A stretch of 64,000 bases of DNA from Parietaria judaica. Taxonomy: Eukaryota; Streptophyta; Magnoliopsida; Rosales; Urticaceae. A program made the position numbers and the translations under genes. The DNA lies in NCBI GenBank assembly GCA_954871525.1, contig OX940864.1, positions 12,456,001-12,520,000 on the forward strand, given 5' to 3'. Below the pieces are notes generated by a model, which ran no database searches, had not been told where the DNA came from, and was given only the letters and a program-made list of their open reading frames with translations. Numbering within the stretch: position 1 is the first letter of the stretch; every line of letters starts with the position of its first letter. This document shows positions 33,950-44,544 of the stretch, piece after piece.

Positions 33950-36900
33950 TGCACTCAACTTCTATATAAAGTCACAACTAAAATACTCTTTCTAAGTTCT
34001 AATTACGTCTTTTGTTAATTAAAATTTTCAAAAATATCTAACACGTAAATGCAGACATGAACAACATGGAGCACATGTTTACATATTCTAATATTTTGGT
34101 GTAATTATTTATTTCGAAGAATTAGGTGCTTTATTTAAATAGTCTAATAATAGAGTCATGGTTGGTATATATATTATTATAGTTTTCCAAAGTTATAATC
34201 AATCTCGAGGAGGATCGCATAATCGCCGGGTCACGTGTAATCCTGTAAATTCAGAACTCCAGAAACAGGATTTCCGGGTATTTAAAAAAAATTCAGAAAT
34301 CAGAAATTCCGGTTCCGGAACCGGAACAAGAATTTCTGATTCCGGTAAAAACCGGAACCAGAAAATTCTGGTTCCGATTTACCCGGATCCGTTTATATTT
34401 TTTTTTATAATAATAATAAAAAAAATGGTTGCTTGCTGCTCTTTCTTTGACCTTTGTTGCATGCTTGCAGGTTTACGTTTTAACAGTGTAGCTACACAAA
34501 GCAAATTTAAAAAACACATGCAGTGCAGGTTAACGTTGAATTGTTGTGGAGTGTGGACTAAGAAGCTCACTTCCGACTACAAAACCCTAAGAAGCTCACT
34601 TCCGACTTCGATTTCGTTTACGAATACGATTCCGAGGAGATGAAGGATATGTGCGTCGCGATATGCAAAACGTGCTATAAGAAGTTTGAAGCCTTCGGGA
34701 GAACCTATTACACATCGTACCTCCGAAACCACGCCACACATTGCAAGGAGAGTCGTGGCTATTCAAGCCTTCTCTAGTGCCGCCCGAAGCATTTTGGACG
34801 ACCAACGGCGTTGAATTTGTACTTTGTATTTGTTTATTTATCAATTATCATTTGTAACTTTTATATTTAAATGAATGAGTAAACGAGGTATTTTCATTTA
34901 GCGTCTCAAATTTTTAACGGTTTCGTTTTTGGCCGTTTTTGTAAAATAAAAGATGCAAAACCTTAACGTTTTTTTATTTCCGAGTTTAAATTTAAACAGT
35001 TTATTATCAAGCAATTATGTAAAAACAGTTTATTAATTAAAAATAAATAAAAAATTAAAAACAGTACAAAAACAGAACCAGAAAAGCCTTTCCGGATAAA
35101 TACAAAAACCAGAAATTATGGTTCCGAAAAAAAAAAAAAAAAAAAAACAGAATCAGAAATTTCTATTTCTGGTTTTACCCGGATCAAAGTAAATACAGTA
35201 TCGGATCTTTATTTTATACTGTATTAACAGGATTGGTCACGTGTGATCCCCATTTTGAATAGAATATATAACAATAAGTGATGATAAAAATAAATACAAA
35301 ATATTGATTTGATACTAGTTGTTGTCGCAATTATAACACATCTGCCAATATAAGACTCCAAAATATAATATGAAAGATTGGGGGCGTAAAAAAAAAGCGT
35401 GTTTTATATTGTTTTGGACCGGAATTGCATTTCTAAAAATAAAAAATGCAATCGTATTAAACTAGAATCGGTTTATTAAAAATGTATTTGGATTAAAACC
35501 GGTTTCGAATTATGGGTAAATGGGTAAAAAAAATCAGAGCCATATTATACGTTACTCAAACTTGTTTTTTAAAAATATTTTTAGCTTTTTGTATTTTCTA
35601 TCTTTTTTTATTAATTTTTCTCTCATTTATAAAACTTAATCTTCTCATGCTATTTTTTTTTCGTATTTTTGTAACTTAATACATATCGAGATAAGGACTT
35701 GCAAAAGTCGAGTAGTCGCAAAAGTAAGGTCTCAGACTCGTATTTTAGTAAAATATTTAGAATAAAAATATTTTTATTATAAATATAAGGATTTTTATAT
35801 TATTATGTATTAATAATTAATTCGGATTCGGATTTTAAATCCGGATCCACACTTGCATTTGAAAATCCGGGTTTTAAAGATTTAACATTCGAATGCGGGT
35901 TTTGATTTTCGAAAACCGAAAATTTGGATTCGGGTTTGGGAAGAAAAAAAAAAGTAATCGGCCCACTTTCACCCTACAGTAAGATCTATGTACCCATACG
36001 TCAACTTATATTTTTTTTATAAAATTCTTAGTATTAGCGAAAATTATATTTTTGATATTGTAGTACATGAAAATAAAAATCGGTGATTATAGAAATAAAG
36101 ATACAAGAAAAGACAAATTATTTATTAAAAAATAGCCGGTTTACATAGAAAAAAGAATACAAATTAAATCGAAAATGTGATATAATCATTAATTGTAGTA
36201 CAGTTATAAGACTTAATGTGATAATTTTTAAAAGGAAGTGAGTTATTTGTTACTCAAAAGTCAAAACTATAAATCATAAATAATTTTTTTCTCACTTTTA
36301 AATTTTAATCAAAATCATAACTCTTTTGCCACATTTATTTTTTCTTTTGCAGATTTTTTGGGGATGCTTTCGTATTTGTAATTGTATATATGTAATGTTC
36401 ATATTGAATGACATTTCTTTCTTTTTATAAATATATCATGGATCGATTTTGAACTTATATATTTGTATAAGATTAATTATTTATATAGTATGTAGTAGGT
36501 ACAACAACAGATCTCAAATCAACAATTTTGTCTTAACCCGATCGACGTACGTCCCAACCCACTATATTACTTTATCACAAAAAAATCCATTTACTTATTT
36601 TATTTAATATAGAAATTCGACCATCCCGAGGTTCGGTTTAATTTGATATGAGATTTTCTTATTTTAATATTCATATCATAATTTAAATTCCAGAGGCATC
36701 TTATCATTATTTATCAGAAAATTAATTGACTATAGTTAATGCACCTTCGATTTCATATTTCTCTATATTGCCCTGTCGTCTTTTATAATTATAATATTGT
36801 CGTGATATCACTGGAATCAGGCTGGTAAAGCGGCTTCTGCCGGCATAATTTAAAATAACGCAGTACTGATACCGGCACGTGAGTTTAAGACTGACTTGAT

Positions 36901-37068
36901 TTTGCCGGCGAATTTGGGTAAATTACTGTTACGTTTTACTAGCCAAGTAAAACGTACTTTGGCTTAACAGAATTTTTTATATAGTACTCGCTGTACTGAT
37001 TCAATACTCATAATATAATCTGATCTCTTCTCTATATATCATAATATTAACTTCGTCTCTCTAGCAAA
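33950..37068 (+). repeat. SOT upstream segment, copy D
   Basis: Nearly identical to copy A (12608-14646) from about 34045 on, apart from the hAT insertion at 34239-35234 and small indels. It ends at the ATG of S8 at 37069. The TATATAG at 36978-36984 is about 85-90 bp before the ATG. Confidence 0.8.
34239..35234. mobile_element. hAT-type element with a BED-finger remnant
   Basis: The termini AATCCTGT and ACAGGATT are perfect inverted 8-mers. GGTCACGTGT flanks both sides (34229-34238 and 35235-35244), and copy A has the empty site TGTCACGTGTGATCC. The repeat may be 8 bp plus chance identity. CCGGAACC and CCGGTTCC words crowd both ends. A plus-strand frame at about 34595-34777 encodes ICKTCYKKFEAFG and LRNHATHCKES, a CxxC...HxxHC pattern typical of the BED zinc finger at the N-terminus of hAT transposases. 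The catalytic part is absent, so the element is non-autonomous. Confidence 0.75.
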
Positions 37069-37091
37069 ATGAGTGAAGACAAGTTGTTGAT

Positions 37092-37647
37092 TGTGAGCTT
37101 AAGCTTGACTTAGTCCGGATGACGACCAGAACCCAGGACGGGCAGAAACACTTGCGAGGAGTCAGCCCGGGTACCGACCAGAACAGAAGACGGACAGCTG
37201 TTCAGCCCAGCTCGGGTGAACACGAGCAAAACGTCCGGATAGAAGGCAAGCCCGGCCAGAGGCAGACGAGCAGGCCAGCTCGGGGACAGAGAAGCTGTCC
37301 GGGCAGGAAAGGGAAAGTCAGCAACTACCCAGCAAGGAAAGCGCGTAGCTTGAGGAGCAAGCAAAGATCAAGTCAAAGATTTGATAGGATTATTTAGGGT
37401 AGTTTCCTGATTTGGTGCGATTTGGTTAGCTAGGGTTTCGCCTATGTGAGGCTATAAATATACCTAGCATGTACACTTTGTAAAATGCGTAGAGTCCATT
37501 AGAATTTTGAGTTTATCTTCTTGTATTGCCTTCGATTATTAATCAAGAGAAATTCTTCTCCCAAAAGTTTGTGTCCTTTATTTTTTCTGTTCGATTTCTT
37601 TTGGTGTTATTCGTGTTCTTTGCAGATCCGTGAATTGGGATCCAACA
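37092..37647 (+). repeat. 5' LTR of the copia element
   Basis: 556 bp with TG...CA ends. TATAAATA at 37453-37460 is the likely promoter. The U3 part carries many AGCCCGG, CCAGCTCGG and GACGAGCAG words and stays open in the pol frame. Near the 3' end, TTCGTGTTCTTTGCAG looks like a splice acceptor. Confidence 0.9.
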
Positions 37648-37675
37648 AGTGGTATCAGAGCTTCAATCGAAGAAC

Positions 37676-38566
37676 ATGTCTTCATCATCAGAGTCACCAA
37701 TCGACGAAGCTTTGGTTGCGCAGAAATCAGACTCCAGAGAAGGCACAGTTACACTCCATTACCCCATGCTCACGAAGAGCAATTACGCCGTGTGGGCGTT
37801 GAAGATGAGGGTGAATCTGCAGGCGCAGGGAGTATGGGAGGCCGTAGAGAACGGCGATGTCGAAGGACGCAAGGAAAGAATGGCTCTAGCCGCTATCTAC
37901 CAAGCAGTTCCGGAAGATGTTCTTCTCATGCTTGCCGAGAAAGATTCCGCGAAGGAAGCATGGAAAACTCTTCAGACCATGCACATGGGCGCAGATCGCG
38001 TCAAGGAGGCAAAGGTCCAGACCTTGAAGAGTGAGTTTGAGGTCATGAGGATGAGGGAGAGCGAATCAATTGATGATTTTGTTATGCGGCTCACGTCCAT
38101 TGTGACCGGCATACGCTCGCTGGGAGACAAGGTGGAGGAGACCACCGTCGTCAAGAAATTTCTCCGAGCAGTGCCTCACAGGTACATGCAGATCGTGACG
38201 TCGATCGAGCAGTTCGGCGATCTCAAGACCATGTCGGTCGAGGAGGTTGTTGGTCGTCTCAAGGCCCACGAAGAGAGACTTCGGGGTTACGGTGTCAAAG
38301 ACGAGGAAAAGAACCTCCTGCTCACGCATGAAGAGTGGACGGACAGACAGCGGAAAACCGGGGGAGCCGAGTTTTCTACAAGACCCTCAGGTCGGAACAG
38401 CTTTGGTGGAGAAGTCCGAGGACGCGGACAGGGTCGTGGACGACATGCGAGGTCGGGACATGCGAGGTCGCGGCAGTGGATCTACCCGTCAGGAAGGCAC
38501 GACCAGGAGAGACAAGAGCACAGTGAAGTGCTACAATTGTCAGAAGCTTGGGCACTTTGCATCTGA
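37676..38566 (+). CDS. Copia gag (capsid) frame
   Basis: It starts at [19 protein letters not shown], 14 bp after the primer-binding site. It contains the gag-like [20 protein letters not shown] near the N-terminus and the [18 protein letters not shown] and [20 protein letters not shown] blocks of plant copia gag (UBN2-type). The frame ends at TGA 38564-38566 as EAWALCI. The CCHC nucleic-acid-binding knuckle is in a different frame. The homologous reading changes frame somewhere in about 38425-38480, next to a 15-bp tandem repeat (GGACATGCGAGGTCG). Gag forms the particle that packages element RNA. This copy needs a one-base shift to join gag to pol. Confidence 0.8.
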   Translation: MSSSSESPIDEALVAQKSDSREGTVTLHYPMLTKSNYAVWALKMRVNLQAQGVWEAVENGDVEGRKERMALAAIYQAVPEDVLLMLAEKDSAKEAWKTLQTMHMGADRVKEAKVQTLKSEFEVMRMRESESIDDFVMRLTSIVTGIRSLGDKVEETTVVKKFLRAVPHRYMQIVTSIEQFGDLKTMSVEEVVGRLKAHEERLRGYGVKDEEKNLLLTHEEWTDRQRKTGGAEFSTRPSGRNSFGGEVRGRGQGRGRHARSGHARSRQWIYPSGRHDQERQEHSEVLQLSEAWALCI

Positions 38567-41500
38567 GTGCCGAAGCAGGAACCAGGGCGAAGAGGCGAAT
38601 CTAGCAAGATTCCCAGACGATCAGCAACAGCCGGCATTGTTGTTTGCCGAACAGGAAACGCACCTGGACGAACAGAATGGCGAGTGTGACGCCAAGGCCC
38701 GGGCAGAAGTGATCAGTGTGCCGATCAGCCCAGAGACCGAGCAGACCTGTCCGGAGGAGACCAGCGAGAAGGTTTTCCTCATCGAGGATAAAGTTATTGC
38801 AAACCTCCTCGTAGACGGAGAGAAGAAGGTCAGTACCGACATATGGTACTTAGACAACGGAGCTAGCAACCACATGATTGGGGACCGAGCTAAGTTTGAA
38901 GAGCTCGATGAGAAGATCACGGGCAGTGTGAAATTCGGCGACGGATCAGTCGTAGAGATCAGAGGCAGAGGGTCGATCCTGTTCGAGTGCAAGAATGGCG
39001 ACCAGCGTCTGATGACCCAGGTGTATTTCATCCCGAAGTTGAAAAGCAACATCATCAGTCTAGGACAGATGACTGAGATCGGGAACACGGTGTTGCTGCA
39101 AGGGTCCTACCTGAAGATGTGGACCAAGGAAGGAGAGCTGTTGATGAAGGTGGAGCGAACACCCAACAGACTCTACAAGATTCTCCTGAAGACATGCCAG
39201 CCCGTCTGTTTTATGGCATCGATGGCAGACCCGGCTTGGCTATGGCACGCACGGCTCGGACACGTGAATTTTCATGCGCTCAAGATGATGGGCGAGAAGA
39301 AGATGGCCTTCGGGGTTCCCAAGATAGAACACCCCGACCAGCTATGTGAATGCTGCATGATCGCAAAGCAGGCGAGGATACCGTTTCCGATCAAGGCCAA
39401 GTTCCGAGCAGAGAAACCCTTACAGTTGGTGCACGCAGATCTATGTGGTCCAGTCACCCCAGCAACTTTGGCAGGTAACAAGTACTTTCTTTTACTTGTT
39501 GATGATTACAGTCGCTGGATGTGGGTTTATATGCTTAAGGAGAAAAGTGGAGCCTTTGAGGTCTTCAAGAAGTTCAAGAAGATCGTGGAGAATGGCTCGG
39601 TGCATAGGTTAAAGGTCTTGCGTACAGACCGAGGAGGAGAATTCACTTCCCAGCAGTTCGGAGAGTTCTGCGACCAGGAAGAAGTTCAACGTCACCTGTC
39701 TGCACCCCACACGCCCCAGCAGAATGGCGTAGTGGAAAGACGAAACCGAACTGTGATGAACACAGCGAGGAGCTTGCTCAAGAGCATGCAAGTTCCAGCC
39801 CGTTTTTGGGCAGAAGCAGTAAGACATGCCGTCTACCTGCTTAATCGTTTGCCTACCAAAGCGCTAGGAGAGCGTACCCCCTACCAGGCGTGGAAAGGGA
39901 AGAAACCCCACTTAGAACACTTGAAAGTGTTCGGGTTCACCGCACACGTGAAGATTGCGGGGCCACATCTCAAGAAGTTGGATGACAGGAGTCAGAAGAT
40001 GGTGTACCTTGGCGTTGAAGAAGGAAGCAAGGCACACAGACTCTATGATCCACGACGCGGCAGACTCCAAGTGAGCAGAGATGCTGTGTTCGAAGAGGAG
40101 ATGAAGTGGGATTGGCGCGACGAGAAGGGAGAACCCGAGCAGAACTCAGTGGAGTTCATTGTCGAAGACGACCAGGATGTTGCCGAGCAAGAGAAGCCCG
40201 GAACACCCAGCTCGGGAACAGTCTTGCCAGAAACGAGGGAACCCAGCCCGGGAGAGAGCACCCCGGATACACCCAGGACACCAAGTCCGAGCAGGACCAA
40301 CCCGTCCAGCTCGGGAGATTCCTCCATAAAAGACGGCCCAAGAGGATTCCGACCTCTAGCAGACGTCTACGATCAGACTCAAGAAGTGGAGATGAGCCTG
40401 GAGGAACTTTCTTTGTTGTGTGCAGAAGAACCAGCCAGCTTCCAGGAAGCAGCAGCCGAGCAGGAGTGGCAGGAAGCAATGAAGAAGGATATGGAGTCCA
40501 TTGAGAAGAACAGGACATGGGAGCTTACCGACCTGCCCAAAGGTCATAATCCCATCGGCCTGAAGTGGGTGTATAAGCTGAAGAAGGACACTGAGGGGAA
40601 TGTCCTTAAGCACAAGGCAAGGCTGGTAGCTAAAGGCTACGTGCAGAGGAAAGGCATAGACTTTGAGGAAGTCTTTGCTCCAGTAGCAAGACTGGACACG
40701 ATCAGACTCATCCTAGCCCTAGCAGCTCATCGAGGTTGGGAAATTCACCATCTGGATGTCAAATCGGCATTCCTAAACGGTGACCTCGAAGAAGAAGTGT
40801 ACGTCAAGCAACCAGAGGGGTTCGGCGTCACGGGCAAGGAGCAGAAGGTGTACAAGCTATCCAAGGCCTTATACGGGTTAAAACAAGCACCAAGAGCGTG
40901 GAACATCCGCCTTGACAAGAGCTTGAAGAATCTTGGATTCACAAAGTGCTTGAGCGAGCAGGCAGTCTACACCAGGAGTACCGGGCAGGAAACTCTGATC
41001 GTGGGAGTGTATGTGGACGACCTGATCGTCACAGGATCCAGCGCAGGAGGCGTAGATGGGTTCAAGCAGCAGATGATGGCCGAATTCGAGATGAGTGACC
41101 TCGGATTACTTTCGTACTACCTTGGTCTCGAGGTGGAACAGAAGAAGGACTGCATTACGCTGAAGCAGTCGGCCTACGCGAAGAAGATCCTTAAACAGTT
41201 CGAGATGGCAAACTGTAACTCGAGCAAGTACCCTATGGAGGCGAAGCTGCAGCTCGGGAAGGATGCTGAAGGGAGAAGAGTGGATCCCACGGAGTACAGA
41301 CGCGTGATCGGGTGCCTGAGGTATCTCACCCACACCCGACCAGACATTTCACACGCAGTCGGGATAGTCAGTCGATACATGGAGAAGCCCACGAGTGCAC
41401 ACCAGCAGACGGTGAAGCACATCTTGCGTTACGTGAAGGGCACGACGGACTACGGGATCCAGTACAACCGAGGAAGTGGAGCAGAAGTACTAGTCGGCTT

Positions 41501-42137
41501 TACGGACAGTGATCTGGCCGGTGATATCGATGACAGGAAGAGTACCGGAGGGATGGCGTTCTACCTCAACGGAAACCTGATCACCTGGCAGTCTCAAAAG
41601 CAGCAGACAGTAACTCTATCCTCATGCGAAGCAGAGTTCATGGCGGCAACCGCAGCAGCATGTCAAGCTATGTGGTTGAAGGGGCTACTTAGTGAAGTGA
41701 CCGGATCCGAGCAGAGACCAGCTACTCTCTACGTGGACAACAAGTCTGCAATTGCGTTGATAAAGAATCCAGTGTTCCATGGACGGAGCAAACACATTGA
41801 CACGAAGTTTCACTACATTCGTGAGTGTGTGGAGAAGCGAGAGATCATCGTGGAGTTCGTCAACACGAGGGAGCAACGGGCAGACATTCTTACTAAGGCT
41901 CAAGGGAGAGTCAAGTTCGAAGAGATGAGAGAGCTGCTCGGAGTGAAGAGAGTGGAAGCAAGTCAAGCTTACGGGGGAGAATGTGAGCTTAAGCTTGACT
42001 TAGTCCGGATGACGACCAGAACCCAGGACGGGCAGAAACACTTGCGAGGAGTCAGCCCGGGTACCGACCAGAACAGAAGACGGACAGCTGTTCAGCCCAG
42101 CTCGGGTGAACACGATGTGAGCTTAAGCTTGACTTAG
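38247..42137 (+). CDS. Copia pol polyprotein frame (zinc knuckle, protease, integrase, RT, RNase H)
   Basis: One open frame of about 1296 codons, overlapping gag by 320 bp. Meaningful sequence starts near 38460. In order it has the CCHC knuckle [14 protein letters not shown] (38529-38570), protease YLDNGAS (about 38846), the pre-integrase HARLGHVN and CxxC zinc region (about 39250-39380), integrase catalytic [15 protein letters not shown] and GVVERRN (D, D, E all present; about 39433-39735), RT with YVDD at 41010-41021, and RNase H with TDSDLAG, CEAEF, YVDNKSA and RADILTK. No internal stop occurs. The frame crosses into the 3' LTR and ends only after the nested solo LTR begins. Catalytic residues look intact, so the enzymes may be functional. 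Confidence 0.9.
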   Translation: MLVVSRPTKRDFGVTVSKTRKRTSCSRMKSGRTDSGKPGEPSFLQDPQVGTALVEKSEDADRVVDDMRGRDMRGRGSGSTRQEGTTRRDKSTVKCYNCQKLGHFASECRSRNQGEEANLARFPDDQQQPALLFAEQETHLDEQNGECDAKARAEVISVPISPETEQTCPEETSEKVFLIEDKVIANLLVDGEKKVSTDIWYLDNGASNHMIGDRAKFEELDEKITGSVKFGDGSVVEIRGRGSILFECKNGDQRLMTQVYFIPKLKSNIISLGQMTEIGNTVLLQGSYLKMWTKEGELLMKVERTPNRLYKILLKTCQPVCFMASMADPAWLWHARLGHVNFHALKMMGEKKMAFGVPKIEHPDQLCECCMIAKQARIPFPIKAKFRAEKPLQLVHADLCGPVTPATLAGNKYFLLLVDDYSRWMWVYMLKEKSGAFEVFKKFKKIVENGSVHRLKVLRTDRGGEFTSQQFGEFCDQEEVQRHLSAPHTPQQNGVVERRNRTVMNTARSLLKSMQVPARFWAEAVRHAVYLLNRLPTKALGERTPYQAWKGKKPHLEHLKVFGFTAHVKIAGPHLKKLDDRSQKMVYLGVEEGSKAHRLYDPRRGRLQVSRDAVFEEEMKWDWRDEKGEPEQNSVEFIVEDDQDVAEQEKPGTPSSGTVLPETREPSPGESTPDTPRTPSPSRTNPSSSGDSSIKDGPRGFRPLADVYDQTQEVEMSLEELSLLCAEEPASFQEAAAEQEWQEAMKKDMESIEKNRTWELTDLPKGHNPIGLKWVYKLKKDTEGNVLKHKARLVAKGYVQRKGIDFEEVFAPVARLDTIRLILALAAHRGWEIHHLDVKSAFLNGDLEEEVYVKQPEGFGVTGKEQKVYKLSKALYGLKQAPRAWNIRLDKSLKNLGFTKCLSEQAVYTRSTGQETLIVGVYVDDLIVTGSSAGGVDGFKQQMMAEFEMSDLGLLSYYLGLEVEQKKDCITLKQSAYAKKILKQFEMANCNSSKYPMEAKLQLGKDAEGRRVDPTEYRRVIGCLRYLTHTRPDISHAVGIVSRYMEKPTSAHQQTVKHILRYVKGTTDYGIQYNRGSGAEVLVGFTDSDLAGDIDDRKSTGGMAFYLNGNLITWQSQKQQTVTLSSCEAEFMAATAAACQAMWLKGLLSEVTGSEQRPATLYVDNKSAIALIKNPVFHGRSKHIDTKFHYIRECVEKREIIVEFVNTREQRADILTKAQGRVKFEEMRELLGVKRVEASQAYGGECELKLDLVRMTTRTQDGQKHLRGVSPGTDQNRRRTAVQPSSGEHDVSLSLT

Positions 42138-43087
42138 TCCGGGTGACGACCAGAACCCAGGACGGGCAGAAACACTTGCGAGGAGTCAGCCCGGGTACCG
42201 ACCAGAACAGAAGACGGACAGCCGTTCAGCCCAGCTCGGGTGAACACGAGCAGAGTGTCCGGATAGAAGGCAAGCTCAGCCCGGAGCATACGAGCAGGTC
42301 AGCTCGGGGACAGAGAGACTGTCCGGGCAGGAAAAGGAAACTCTACCCAGAAAGGAAGACGCGTATCTTGAGGAGCAAGCAAATCAAGTCAAAGATTCGG
42401 CGAGATTATTTAGGGTAGTTTTCTGATTTTGTGCGATTTGGGTAGCTAGGGTTTTGCCTATGTGAGGATATAAATATACCTAGCATGTACACTTTGTAAA
42501 GTGTTGAGTCCATTAGAATTTCGAGTTTATCTCCTTGTATATTGCCTTCGATTATTAATCAGAGAATTTCTTTTCCCAAAAGCTTGTGTCCTTTATTTTT
42601 GGTTCGATTTCTTTTGGTGTTATTCGTGTTCTTTGCAGATCCGTGAATTGGGATCCAACACACGAGCAAAACGTCCGGATAGAAGGCAAGCCCGGCCAGA
42701 GGCAGACGAGCAGGCCAGCTCGGGGACAGAGAAGCTGTCCGGGCAGGAAAGGGAAAGTCAGCAACTACCCAGCAAGGAAAGCGCGTAGCTTGAGGAGCAA
42801 GCAAAGATCAAGTCAAAGATTTGATAGGATTATTTAGGGTAGTTTCCTGATTTGGTGCGATTTGGTTAGCTAGGGTTTCGCCTATGTGAGGCTATAAATA
42901 TACCTAGCATGTACACTTTGTAAAATGCGTAGAGTCCATTAGAATTTTGAGTTTATCTTCTTGTATTGCCTTCGATTATTAATCAAGAGAAATTCTTCTC
43001 CCAAAAGTTTGTGTCCTTTATTTTTTCTGTTCGATTTCTTTTGGTGTTATTCGTGTTCTTTGCAGATCCGTGAATTGGGATCCAACA
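41982..43087 (+). repeat. 3' LTR of the copia element, interrupted
   Basis: The parts are 41982-42115 and 42666-43087. CACGA (42111-42115) is repeated at 42661-42665 as the TSD of the nested solo LTR. TATAAATA at 42893-42900 points toward the S8 coding sequence. Confidence 0.9.
42116..42660 (+). mobile_element. Solo LTR nested in the 3' LTR, 545 bp
   Basis: TGTGAGCTTAAG to GGATCCAACA, with TSD CACGA on both sides. It is a related but distinct family member (for example GAGCAGAGTGTCCGG where the host LTR has GAGCAAAACGTCCGG). It shares R-U5 and the TATA region with the host LTR. An open frame (42143-42418) continues the pol-tail frame seen in the other LTRs. Confidence 0.9.
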
Positions 43088-44080
43088 TTGATATCATCCA
43101 GCAACAAGGATGATCAAGTAGAAAACAGTGACTTGCTCGATCTTATTTCCCAGCTTCCAAAGGCGAAGGGCTGGCTGAAACACGGCGTCACGCTGTATCA
43201 AGGCTGTTGGTTCCCGCACGACGCCCTCCGCGGAGTCATCGCGTTTCAGCAGCAATTCAAAGCTCAAGACCAAGACATCATCTTAGCCTCAAACCCGAAA
43301 ACCGGCACCACTTGGCTGAAATCTCTCACGTTTTCCGTCATCAACCGCGCTCGCTACCCACCATCGAGCAGCCCTCTTCTCACCAAAAACGCCCACCAGC
43401 TCGTTATCTCGCTCGAGCAGACATTCTTTTTGATACCCTCACTATGCCTCGACCTGAGCAGCATGAGAGCGCCGAGGCTGGTTTCCACGCACATGCCCTA
43501 CGCGTCGCTCACAGACGAGATCAAGGGCCCGGGCGGTGCTCAGATCGTGTACGTCGCTCGAAACCCTCTCGACACTATCACCTCCTTCTGGAACTTCGCA
43601 AACCGCGGCCACCCACGACGCCACTCTAGCGAATGGTCGATGGATGACTGTGTCGACGCGTTCTGCGCGGGCGAGAGCTGGTTCGGGCCGTTCTGGAGCC
43701 ATGCTTTAGGGTTTTGGAGAGCAATCTTAGAGAGGCCGGAGAAGGTTTTGTTCTTGAAGTACGAGGACATGTTGAAGGACACACTTTCCACAGTGAAGAA
43801 GATCGCCAAGTTTCTAGGGTTTCCGTTCTCGCCGGAGGAGGAGAGTAGCGGTGTGGTTGAGGAGATAATCGAACTTTGTAGCTTGAAGAAACTAAAGGAA
43901 TTGGATGTGAACAAGCATGAAGAGCTTGGGAGTTCGAAGATGGAAAACAAAATATTCTTTAGAAAAGGGGAAGTTGGAGATTGGGTCAACAATCTTAGTC
44001 CGAGCATGGTTGATCGTGTGAACAAGGTGATCGAAGAAAAGTTGTGCGGTTCGGGTTTAACCTTTGAGTACAAGATCTAA

Positions 44081-44544
44081 GCTTCACTAGGTCTTATGTA
44101 TTTTGAATGAATTAATAAATCAAGAGATTACCGTTTTGTAAGTGTTACGTAATACCCATTGTTCAAGCTTTATAAAGCTCTTATCTTAAAATTTTGAATG
44201 TTTTCCATTTCTAGTTTTACCTAAAAATACTTACAAATTTTATACTTGATCTTTATTATTTACAATCTTTTTGAGCACGACGTAGAATGCTTTAGTAATT
44301 GTAACAAGTATATTATAGATTCAATTGATCTATTTTAGTCTACTAGATCCTACTTATAAATTATCATGTAATTGTTGCCTAGAGTTTTCTATGGCAAGCT
44401 ATAACAATGGAGCTCCTAAACCTTAGTAAATTTCAAAATTATTTTCCAATAATAAATTCACGAGTGACTCAGGCACTGATAAAACTTCCCTTTGAAGACC
44501 GAAAGAACACAAGAAGACCAGAATAGTGGGAAAAAAGAGGGAAA
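44081..44544. other. 3' flank of S8
   Basis: AT-rich intergenic sequence with no recognised gene or bounded repeat. Confidence 0.5.

Larger units (their letters stand above)
37092..43087 (+). mobile_element. Full-length Ty1/copia retrotransposon inserted in S8
   Basis: The TSD is TTGAT at 37087-37091 and 43088-43092. The 5' LTR is 37092-37647 (556 bp, TGTGAGC...CCAACA). The primer-binding site TGGTATCAGAGC (37650-37661) matches the end of initiator tRNA-Met. A purine-rich tract ACGGGGGAGAA directly precedes the 3' LTR. The 3' LTR starts at 41982 and is split by a solo LTR (42116-42660). Its parts 41982-42115 and 42666-43087 together total 556 bp and look identical to the 5' LTR by eye. Domain order is gag, protease, integrase, RT, RNase H, as in Ty1/copia. 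Confidence 0.95.
37069..44080 (+). pseudogene. Cytosolic sulfotransferase split by a copia insertion (locus S8)
   Basis: The first 23 bp (37069-37091, MSEDKLL plus two bases) are separated from the rest (43088-44080) by a complete retrotransposon. Paralogue S3 shows the uninterrupted junction TTGTTGATATCATCC. Apart from this, the frame is open for about 336 codons in all. It has NPKTGTTWLKSLTF (PAPS loop), STHMPY with the catalytic His, VARNPLDTITSFW, VLFLKYEDML and FRKGEVGDW. No in-frame ATG occurs in the downstream part until Met before RAP, past the PAPS loop. The open frame at 43070 therefore begins only with GTG inside the LTR. The gene is probably a very recent null unless splicing or LTR-driven transcription rescues it. 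It belongs to the PKT subgroup, with Thr in the loop where S2, S5 and S6 have Cys. Confidence 0.9.

Noticed and set aside
38425..38566. Programmed ribosomal frameshift in copia
   Set aside because: Not accepted as the main reading, because plant copia elements usually have one frame and a tandem repeat at the site offers a mutational cause. It is kept as a testable alternative.
40043..40518. Antisense and shifted frames within copia pol
   Set aside because: They are shadows of the pol frame. Catalytic motifs are in frame at 38247-42137.
43070..43092. Start of the S8 open frame inside the LTR
   Set aside because: The first codon is GTG, not ATG, and belongs to the retrotransposon. The native start is at 37069.
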